Under the pieces are notes generated by a model, which saw only the letters and a program-made list of their open reading frames with translations, was not told where the DNA came from and made no database searches. The position numbers were made by a program, and so were the translations under genes. From Dyadobacter soli (GTDB lineage: Bacteria > Bacteroidota > Bacteroidia > Cytophagales > Spirosomataceae), in NCBI RefSeq assembly GCF_900101885.1, contig NZ_FNAN01000031.1, positions 1-64,000 of the forward strand: a stretch of 64,000 nt of DNA, in the 5' to 3' direction. Shown one piece after another: positions 54,281 to 61,826 of the stretch; the stretch's first letter is position 1, and the number at the start of each line of letters is the position of its first letter.

Positions 54281-54590
54281 ATTCCGGCTTTGCAGTACAC
54301 TGATGAGCGGATTGACGTAGTGGCGAACCACGCCAGTGCATTTATTTCGCAATTTTAGTCGGGTTGTTGTAGTAATGTAGTAGCCCGTCATGCACAAAGT
54401 TGTGCAGGTTGCCCTACATTTGAACTCGCAATATATTACATTATTTTCAGTGTATTTCAATATGGGTTTTAAGCGGTCCGCCGCTGCGGTTGAGAGTTCA
54501 GAGTTTATGAGTTCAAGGTCTAGTCTAAACTTTCAAAACTCTAAACTTTACACGCTCGACGCTAAACTCTTAGACATTAAACTTAAAAGC
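54281..54590. other. Divergent regulatory region between the three-Y regulator and GH30
   Basis: About 310 bases without a supported gene. It holds one GTAGTAATGTAG copy (54369-54380), an inverted related sequence AATAATGTAAT on the minus strand near 54437, a GCGGTCCGCCGCTGCGGTT element (54473-54491), and the simple words AGAGTTTATGAGTTC and CTAAACTTT as inverted copies between 54495 and 54585. Confidence 0.6.
54369..54380 (+). promoter_or_regulatory. Third GTAGTAATGTAG operator candidate
   Basis: Identical 12-mer to the two copies before susC, about 90 bases upstream of the regulator start and about 210 bases before GH30. It could allow autoregulation and coordinate control. Confidence 0.55.
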
Positions 54591-56015
54591 ATGAAATTCT
54601 TCAATCCTAAACCTGCATTGTTGCTCGGCATCTGCCTCGTGACCGGCCTGATGGCTTTCGGACAGTCGAAAAAGGTCGATTTCTGGCTTACCAATCCGGA
54701 TAAATCGGTGCTATTTGCCCAACAGCCGGCCCTGGCATTACAAAAACCTGCATCTTCCGGTGCAACGCCGGTAATTGGTATTAATGCAAAACAAAAGTTC
54801 CAGGAAATCGACGGTTTCGGCTTTACGCTCACCGGCGGCAGCGCACAGCATTTGATGGGCATGAGCAAAATCGCCCGTACCGCATTGCTCAAAGAGCTTT
54901 TCTCGACTGCGGGCAATGGCATCGGGATTGCTTACCTGCGTGTGAGCATCGGCGCATCCGACCTGAATGAGAAGGTATTCTCCTACGACGACCTGCCCCA
55001 GGGCCAGACCGACCCGGACATGAAGCATTTCAACCTCGGCCCCGACCGCAACGATGTGATCCCCATTTTAAAAGAGATATTAGCTTTTAATCCAAAATTG
55101 AAAATCCTCGGCTCACCCTGGTCGCCGCCGGTGTGGATGAAAGACAATGGCGACACCCGCGGCGGAAGCCTGAAACCGGAATGGTATGATGCCTATGCCA
55201 GATATTTCGTGCGTTACATTCAGGATATGCAAAAAGAGGGTATTCGTATCGATGCGATTACCGTGCAGAACGAACCATTGCATCCCGGCAACAATCCCAG
55301 CCTGCTGATGCTGGCGAAAGACCAGGCCGTTTTTGTCAAAAATCATTTGGGGCCTGCATTCGAAAAGGCCAAAATCAATACTAAAATCATCGTTTACGAC
55401 CACAATGCCGATAAACCTGAGTACCCGATCACGATCCTCGACGATCCGGAAGCGAAGAGATATGTAAACGGCTCGGCATTCCACCTCTAAGGCGGCACCA
55501 TCGACGCATTATCCAAAGTCCACGACGCACACCCCGACAGGCACCTTTATTTCACCGAGCAATGGATGGGCGCGCCAGGCAAGTTCGAGCGCGATTTTCC
55601 CGACCACATCAAAAAATTGACCATCGGTGCTACCCGCAACTGGGCCCGCACCGTGCTCGAATGGAACCTCACCAGCAACCCGCAAAACCGCCCCTTCACC
55701 GACCGCGGCGGCTGCGACCGCTGCCTGGGTGGCGTCACCCTCGATGGCGACAAAGTCACCCGCAATGCCGCGTATTACGTAGTCGCGCACGCATCCAAGT
55801 TTGTACGCCCGGGTTCCGTGCGTATCGCGTCCGGCGTAGATGTGAGCGCCGCGGACAGTCAGTTGTTGAACGTCGCATTTTTACGTCCCGACGGAAAAAA
55901 GGTGTTGATCGTTTTGAACGATTCGGAAGTCGAGAAGAAATTTACGATTCAGGATGGAGCCCTGGCGACCCCTGTCAGTCTGAAAGCGGGGTCGGTTGGG
56001 ACGTTTGTTTGGTAG
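54591..56015 (+). pseudogene. GH30-family glycosidase (glucosylceramidase / beta-1,6-glucanase type) interrupted by one in-frame TAA
   Basis: Start MKFFNPKPALLLGICLVTGL, a signal peptide ending AFGQ. The frame runs as a GH30 enzyme (KFQEIDGFGFTLTGGSAQHL, ILGSPWSPPVWMKDNG, acid/base E228 in ITVQNEPLHP) to TAA at 55488-55490 after NGSAFHL, then continues in the same frame with GGTIDALSKVHDAHPD, nucleophile E323 in YFTEQWMGAP, NWARTVLEWNL and a C-terminal beta domain ending AGSVGTFVW. Family members have Tyr at the stop position (FHLYGG). The first fragment (299 residues) lacks the nucleophile, so it should be inactive. No frame change or deletion is seen, so this is a recent mutation or a sequencing error. 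Confidence 0.9.
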
Positions 56016-56054
56016 TGCTTTTCAGTTCAGTGATCGACTGGGCTCGGGCGTTGC

Positions 56055-56279
56055 CGCGCTGTTGTAACCAGCGATTGAAATCGCTGGTTATGAGACACGG
56101 CTACATGCCTGACGGCATTTGTTGATGGTTTGATGCGATTTGTTGTTCGCAATGTTGCATCGCTATTACGTACCTGACGCCATCTTCAATGCGGGATACG
56201 ATTTGACTATATCAAATGCCGTTAGGCATGTAGCCTTATTCCCTAACCAGCGATTTCAATCGCTGGTTACAACAGCGCG
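56055..56279. repeat. 225-base inverted-repeat element built from AACCAGCGATTGAAATCGCTGGTT palindromes (REP/MITE-like)
   Basis: Arms of about 67 bases (56055-56121 and 56213-56279) are inverted copies. Each contains a REP-type palindrome (56066-56089 and 56245-56268) followed by a CATGCCTGACGGCATTTG-type segment. The 90-base centre has no gene. The right arm overlaps the 3' end of the FG-GAP gene. Confidence 0.85.
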
Positions 56280-59200
56280 CGAGCGTCCGCGGAAATCGAT
56301 TGCTAATAGCTTTTGCAACCCCTCGCGCGGCAATACAACACCCCTCCCCGATTGTGACAAACAACCTGAACCGTAAGATAGCTCAAAGCGCCGCGGACGG
56401 CCGTTAGCATAAGTTGCTATCAGCGCTGCATCCTGTGACATGGGTTTGATATACAACATTTTATCCTCAATATCTCCGGCGAATGCCAGCAGCGGCGCAT
56501 TGTTTTGCGCCGCTAGTACCAATAACCCACCGTTCGCTAATCGCAAATGCGCCATTCCCTTCGCATCGCCCGGTACAAAAACGCCGCTTTGGGCCGCATG
56601 CAACGGTTTTAAACCTCCTTTGCCATCACCCAACATCACTAATCCATTCAACCCATCCAGCCTTCCGCTGATCGACTCGGTAGCATGGCTGTTGCCGGAA
56701 AGCAGCAAATCGAGGTGGCCGTCGTGGTTTAAATCTTCTGCCAGCAAGCCGTAAACCGGCCCCATCTGGGCTGCGGCGGGGAGGTATTTCAATGCAAACT
56801 TGCCGCCGCCCTTATTTTCGAGCATGACTGAATGCATGGTTTCACAAACCAGTTTTTTAGCGTCTTTCAACTCTTCGGGTTTGAAAACGTCGGTGATTTT
56901 GGCTTTGGAATAATCGGCGTAGTAGATGAATCGCTTTTTGAGGAAGTTCATCTGGCTGGTCATTTCGTCGCGCGGGTGCGTGGGGTACAGGTCGTTGCCA
57001 ATGTAGCGGGCGATTACCGGGTCCATGGTGCCACTTTTGTCAAAATCTTTGGCGAGTAATGTCAGCGGCTTGTCGTTGGAGGGCTTTCCTTCGCTGTTCA
57101 GGCCCACATTACCGAGTACGTAGTCGGTATCGCCGTCCTCGTCGAAGTCGCCGGAAGTAATGCTGTTCCACCACCCGGTTGTGTTTTTAAGTCCGGTTAG
57201 CGTACTCACGTTCAACAGCTGACCTTTTGCATTTTTATAAAACACAATGGGCATCCATTCGCCGCCGACAATAAGATCCGTCCAGCCGTCCTGGTCGAAA
57301 TCTGTCCATAATGCGGTGGTTACCATGCCAATACTTTTGATTTCAGGGCAAACCTGCTGCGTCACTTCCACGAACCTACCGCCTTCATTCCTAAGTAAAT
57401 AGCTTTCGCCAGGCATGGGATAAGTGCCTGGGGAAAGTCTGCCGCCTATGAAAAGGTCAAGGTCACCGTCACGGTCAAAATCGGCGGCATTTACAGTAGA
57501 ACCACTGGCTGTAAGCGGAGGTAATGCGCTGGGATTTAGTTTGAAATGACCTGTCCCATCATTGAAATATAACCTGTCCTGGTAATAACGGGAACCTGCC
57601 TCGAACTCATTGCTACCGCTCACCACATACAAATCCTGATCGCCGTCGCCGTCCGCGTCAAAGAACAGCGAACCCATATCCTCTTCATATTTCTGCCCTT
57701 CCACCAACGCATTCGAGCGGAAACGTTGCTGCTTGTCCTGCACAAAAACACGCCCGGATTGATTGAATGCCCCACCGACATAAAAATCGTCGAGACCGTC
57801 GCCATTTACATCAGCGACGGCAATGCCCGGGCCATTTTGGGATAACAAATGCGGGAGCAACGGCTGTATTTTGAAGTCGATGTAAAGGTCGTCTTTGTGC
57901 TGAAAATCAATGCCGCTGCCCTTCAATGATGTAAATAGCGGTGCATTAGCCTCCTCGGTACCAGCCTTTGGATAGTTTGCAGGTGCATTGCCTGATGCCT
58001 TCGCGTGATCCAGTTCCAGCATTTGACCAGCCTTCACATTCTTCAAAACCTGCATTCGTGCATCAGGCCAGATAATGGTTATACTATCTATTTGTGTCGC
58101 ACTACCAAGACCGAAATGCTCCCGGTTCGGCTCCGTCGTCGACTGGTAACCCCGGTAAGGCGAATGCTCGGCATATTGCATGCCCTTGGCCGTCCAGAGC
58201 CAGATTTTAGCGCCTGATCCGTCCCTGTTCAGCGCAGGGCCTTTCAGTTTGACGGTCAGCGAATGCTTATCAGCCTTACGTTCGGAGTGATTTTCGTATA
58301 AAAATGCCTCGCTATCGATGTTGTTCATCGCGATGTCGAGGTCGCCGTCGTTGTCGAAATCGGCATAGACGGCCCCGTTGGAGAATGAGGGAATATCGAA
58401 GCCCCATTCGGCGGATTTGTTGGCGAACGTGAGGTCGTGGTTGTTGGCGAAAAGGTAGTTAGGCACGTGAGCGCTTTCCACTTTCTTCAATGCTTCGGCC
58501 AGCTTGCGGCTATCGCCATGGCCCGAGCGCATTTGCATTTCGTATTCCGCCATTCGATAAATGACAAAATCCCGGTTAGTAATGTCCTTCGGGTAGCCAT
58601 TGGTGATCATAAGGTCACGGAAACCGTCGTTATCGTAGTCGGCAAACAATGCGCCCCAGCTCCAATCTGTGGCGTCCACGCCGGAATAGCGGCCTATTTC
58701 GCTGAAAATGGGCTGGTTACTACCTGGCACTTTACCCTGGTTATGTTGCAGTGTATTGCGCATGAATTGCGGCTCGTAGCCCATCCGCAGCTCCGACAAA
58801 TGCCGGTCGTAATTCATCAGCCCGAACATATTCTTCCGGCGAATGGGATCTTCGGGCAGCATATCCACGGTGATGAAGTCGACCAGGCCGTCGTTATCGA
58901 TGTCCGCCGCGTCATTACCCATCGCCGAATAGCTCTGATGCTTGAAATACGCGGCTACTTCGTTTTTGAATGTGCCGTTTTGCTGGTTGATGTAGAGCAG
59001 GTCGTTTGAAACGTAGTCGTTTGAAATGTACACATCCGGCCAGCCGTCGTTATTCACGTCGGTCACCGCAATGCCCAGGCCATAACCTTCTTCCAGAATA
59101 CCCGATTCTTTCGAAACGTCGGTGAACGTGCCGTTTCCATTATTTCGAAAAAGGCGGTCGACATTGGGGGAAGAGCCGTCGCTGATCTTCGGGCGTATGT

Positions 59201-59807
59201 TGTTCGGGCCGCGCATGTTCATCACGTTCGTCACGAGGTACGCGTCGAGATCGCCGTCGTGGTCGTAATCGAAGAATGCGGCTTGCGTGGTGTTACCGCT
59301 GTAATCGAGCCCGTAAGCCTTGCCTTCTTCTTTGAATGTGTTGTTTTTCTGATTGATAAAGAGCAGGTTAGGAAGCGTACCTACCTGTGCTGGTCCTGCA
59401 CGGCAAACGTAAATATCCAGGAAACCGTCGGCATTGATATCTACCATAGCCACACCACGAGCCCAGCCCTCAGCGATCTGAATGCCGTATTTGGCAGTAA
59501 CATCCTCGAATTCAATTCGTTGATCCTTACTTTTATTGACATACAGTTTACTCTCCGACATATTCCCGGTAAAGAACAAATCGGTGAGGCCGTCATTATT
59601 AATGTCGCCCGCTCCTACTCCGCCGCCATTGTAGAAGTACTCGTAGGTAAGGATATTGAGCTGATCGTCCTCGTGGAGGCGGTTGTTGAAATGCACGCCG
59701 GTTTCCTCAGGCGACAGCAGTTCGAACAACTTTTGGTCGTCCTTTTTGGTGGTACAGGAGCCGATGAGGCAGAAAAAGCAAAGGAACAGGCGTAACGGAC
59801 GGATCAT
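56256..59807 (-). CDS. Large surface lipoprotein with FG-GAP/VCBS repeats and ASPIC/UnbV domain (CRTAC1-like)
   Basis: 1183 residues from MIRPLRLFLCFFCLIGSC, a lipoprotein signal; 59819 is an alternative start. Many Ca-binding-type repeats (GAGDINNDGLTDLFFTGNM, DINADGFLDIYV, DYDNDGFRDLMITNGYP, DFDRDGDLDLFIGG) form one or two beta-propellers; an ASPIC/UnbV segment lies about 515-600 (EHSPYRGYQSTTEPNREHFG, IWPDARMQVLKNVKAGQ). Such proteins often accompany SusCD pairs and may bind glycans. The last six residues and the stop come from the REP-like repeat. Confidence 0.88.
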   Translation of the reverse strand: MIRPLRLFLCFFCLIGSCTTKKDDQKLFELLSPEETGVHFNNRLHEDDQLNILTYEYFYNGGGVGAGDINNDGLTDLFFTGNMSESKLYVNKSKDQRIEFEDVTAKYGIQIAEGWARGVAMVDINADGFLDIYVCRAGPAQVGTLPNLLFINQKNNTFKEEGKAYGLDYSGNTTQAAFFDYDHDGDLDAYLVTNVMNMRGPNNIRPKISDGSSPNVDRLFRNNGNGTFTDVSKESGILEEGYGLGIAVTDVNNDGWPDVYISNDYVSNDLLYINQQNGTFKNEVAAYFKHQSYSAMGNDAADIDNDGLVDFITVDMLPEDPIRRKNMFGLMNYDRHLSELRMGYEPQFMRNTLQHNQGKVPGSNQPIFSEIGRYSGVDATDWSWGALFADYDNDGFRDLMITNGYPKDITNRDFVIYRMAEYEMQMRSGHGDSRKLAEALKKVESAHVPNYLFANNHDLTFANKSAEWGFDIPSFSNGAVYADFDNDGDLDIAMNNIDSEAFLYENHSERKADKHSLTVKLKGPALNRDGSGAKIWLWTAKGMQYAEHSPYRGYQSTTEPNREHFGLGSATQIDSITIIWPDARMQVLKNVKAGQMLELDHAKASGNAPANYPKAGTEEANAPLFTSLKGSGIDFQHKDDLYIDFKIQPLLPHLLSQNGPGIAVADVNGDGLDDFYVGGAFNQSGRVFVQDKQQRFRSNALVEGQKYEEDMGSLFFDADGDGDQDLYVVSGSNEFEAGSRYYQDRLYFNDGTGHFKLNPSALPPLTASGSTVNAADFDRDGDLDLFIGGRLSPGTYPMPGESYLLRNEGGRFVEVTQQVCPEIKSIGMVTTALWTDFDQDGWTDLIVGGEWMPIVFYKNAKGQLLNVSTLTGLKNTTGWWNSITSGDFDEDGDTDYVLGNVGLNSEGKPSNDKPLTLLAKDFDKSGTMDPVIARYIGNDLYPTHPRDEMTSQMNFLKKRFIYYADYSKAKITDVFKPEELKDAKKLVCETMHSVMLENKGGGKFALKYLPAAAQMGPVYGLLAEDLNHDGHLDLLLSGNSHATESISGRLDGLNGLVMLGDGKGGLKPLHAAQSGVFVPGDAKGMAHLRLANGGLLVLAAQNNAPLLAFAGDIEDKMLYIKPMSQDAALIATYANGRPRRFELSYGSGCLSQSGRGVVLPREGLQKLLAIDFRGRSRAVVTSD

Positions 59808-59819
59808 GGGCAAATGCAA

Positions 59820-60254
59820 TTATTGCGGCATTGAGACTGGCGTTGCAGGTATTTTGGTAAAAAACCGGACTTCATAAAGCTCCTGGTTCTTTCCGGGAAG
59901 ATAAGGTTTCTGTGCCTTTTTCAATATCAAATGCTCATCGGTAAGCTTCACAATCTGAAATCCGCTCAACCGATGGCCGGTCGAATCGGTATAAACCAGA
60001 GAGTCGGCAGTTGGCAGCTGGTAACGATAGGTCTTAAATTTCTCCTTTTTCCGCTCCGTCATCACGCCGTTGGCATCATACTCGAACGTGGACCAATGCT
60101 CATCGAAAGTATTATTAGTAAAGCTGAACCCATTCACAAAGTTGCTGATCGAATCCGTACGCCAGGTGCCTTCAAGCGAACGCTCGCGGGAATGGCACGA
60201 TGCGAGGAGCATGGCGGGGAGGAGGATGGTGAGCAGCGGGCGGGTTGGATGCAT
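59820..60254 (-). CDS. Small lipocalin-like lipoprotein
   Basis: 144 residues. Lipoprotein signal TILLPAMLLASCHS; the mature part starts ERSLEGTWRTDSISN and shows strands FEYDANGVMTERKKEK, TYRYQLPTADSLVYTD and LSGFQIVKLTDEHLILKK, like small lipocalin-like proteins of Bacteroidota. The function is unknown. It lies between the FG-GAP gene (12 bases from its chosen start) and the second susD, all on the minus strand. Confidence 0.7.
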   Translation of the reverse strand: MHPTRPLLTILLPAMLLASCHSRERSLEGTWRTDSISNFVNGFSFTNNTFDEHWSTFEYDANGVMTERKKEKFKTYRYQLPTADSLVYTDSTGHRLSGFQIVKLTDEHLILKKAQKPYLPGKNQELYEVRFFTKIPATPVSMPQ

Positions 60255-60268
60255 AGGAGTTTAATTTT

Positions 60269-60340
60269 GAATGAGCGAATGAGCGAATGAGTGAATATTC
60301 AATCCAGTATTCACTCATTCACTCATTGACTCATTCAATC
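60269..60340. repeat. Inverted octamer arrays (GAATGAGY)3 ... (ATTCACTC)4
   Basis: GAATGAGC, GAATGAGC, GAATGAGT at 60269-60292, then ATTCACTC, ATTCACTC, ATTGACTC, ATTCAATC at 60309-60340. This is the same design as 43384-43540 with a related word. The arrays can form a hairpin between susD and the lipoprotein gene. Confidence 0.88.
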
Positions 60341-60341
60341 A

Positions 60342-61784
60342 TTAATAATTACTATTCTGCTTCAAAACCCCATTGCTCAAATCCACCTCGCGCTGCGGCA
60401 ATGGGAAGTAGTAATGTTTGGGTTTGATGAAATTGCGGCTCGGTTTGAATGGACCGCGGGCGATTTTGTAATGGGCGGCGATGTCGATCAGGCTCGCTTT
60501 GTCCCAGCGCATCAGGTCCTGGTGGCGCTCGTTCTCGCCTGCCAGCTCTACGCGGCGCTCGTGCATAATGTCGGCCATTTTCGCACCCGTTTTAGCGGCC
60601 AGACCGGCGCGTTTCCGTACCGCATTCAGTTCGGTATCACCACTTTGTCCGGAACGGATCTTCGCTTCGGCCACCAACAAATATACGTCCGCAGAACGGA
60701 GGAACGGTGCATTCAGGCTTTGGCTCATGTCGCCTGCGTCGGTGAAGCTGGTGTATTTGCGGAATGAGTATCCGGTTACGCGGGTCATATTGGCGGCGAA
60801 TGTCGTTGTTCCTGCGGAACCGCGGTTCACCTTATCGCCTGGGCTGTAAATCGAGTACGAGCGGCGCGGATCGCCTTTTTCGAACTCCTGCACGAGGTCT
60901 TCGATCGGTTCGTGGAAGCCCCAGCCGCCGAATGCCTGCGGCGTGTGGTAGAAGGTCGGCGAGTTGTCGGTCGTCCAGCCGGTTTCGTATTGCAGCGAAA
61001 ACAGGATTTCCGGGTTGTTCTCGGTAGTGAGCTGGAAGTTTTCGTCGTAATTACCCGCAAGCTTGTAGGCCGCATTACTAATCACTTTTTGCCCCATTTC
61101 GATCGCTTTGGGCCAGTTTTCCTGGTATACGTACAATTTCGCAAGGAAACCATTCGCCGAACCTTGGGTAACACGCCCCGCATCTCCGTCGGCATAGCTT
61201 ACCGGGAGCAGGGCCGCGGCCTTCGTGAAATCCGATTCCGCCTGCGCGCGTACCTCCGCGAGCGTCGCTTTGGGTTTGTTATAGTTGTTGTTCAGCGCAT
61301 CGTCTTCGAGGATCAAGGGAACTTCACCGTAAATCAGCGAAAGGCGCCAGTATACGAATCCACGAAGGAAATATGCCTCGCCCATGCTGCGGTTGCGCAA
61401 TGCTTCGTCCATGGTCACTTTCGGCGCGTTGATCAGCACCGCGTTGGCGCGGGAAATCACCTCGTACTTCGTTGACCACGTGGCGAGAATGTGCGAGTTG
61501 GCGGCATCGAACGTGAACATTTCTAGCGAAGTCTCGTCGGAGTGGTCACCAGCCCGGTTCATATCGTCGGAGCAGTTATCGAATGTGTATTCGGTGTGGG
61601 CGAAACCGTCTTCGTTCAGCAAGGGGGCGTAAATGGCGTTGGTGGCAGCCACCACGTCGTCGCCATTGCGCCAGAACTGCTGGGAGGTCACCTGGCCGTA
61701 AGGCGTGCTGTCGAGCAGGTCATCGTTACAACTGGTTACGGCCATCAGGAAGAGCCATCCGGCCAGTACATATATCTTTTTCAT
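60342..61784 (-). CDS. SusD/RagB-family surface glycan-binding lipoprotein (locus 2)
   Basis: 480 residues. Lipoprotein signal LAGWLFLMAVTSCNDDLLDS; SusD features include RANAVLINAPKVTMDEALRN, AYFLRGFVYWRLSLIYGEVP, GFLAKLYVYQENWPKAIEMG and the C-terminal HERRVELAGENERHQDLMRW. It lies 42 bases after the susC stop, on the same strand. The ligand is unknown. Confidence 0.93.
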   Translation of the reverse strand: MKKIYVLAGWLFLMAVTSCNDDLLDSTPYGQVTSQQFWRNGDDVVAATNAIYAPLLNEDGFAHTEYTFDNCSDDMNRAGDHSDETSLEMFTFDAANSHILATWSTKYEVISRANAVLINAPKVTMDEALRNRSMGEAYFLRGFVYWRLSLIYGEVPLILEDDALNNNYNKPKATLAEVRAQAESDFTKAAALLPVSYADGDAGRVTQGSANGFLAKLYVYQENWPKAIEMGQKVISNAAYKLAGNYDENFQLTTENNPEILFSLQYETGWTTDNSPTFYHTPQAFGGWGFHEPIEDLVQEFEKGDPRRSYSIYSPGDKVNRGSAGTTTFAANMTRVTGYSFRKYTSFTDAGDMSQSLNAPFLRSADVYLLVAEAKIRSGQSGDTELNAVRKRAGLAAKTGAKMADIMHERRVELAGENERHQDLMRWDKASLIDIAAHYKIARGPFKPSRNFIKPKHYYFPLPQREVDLSNGVLKQNSNY

Positions 61785-61826
61785 GTCGGAATGTCTTTGG
61801 TATCTACTTTTCGATCTGGGTTTCGG

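Noticed and set aside
51293-54460. Longer start for the three-Y regulator at 54460
   Set aside because: The extra 60 residues lack protein-like composition and would bury the signal peptide that begins at 54280.
55488-55490. Recoding of the GH30 stop to an amino acid such as selenocysteine or pyrrolysine
   Set aside because: The codon is TAA, not TGA or TAG, and no recoding element or tRNA is visible; a nonsense mutation or sequencing error is simpler.
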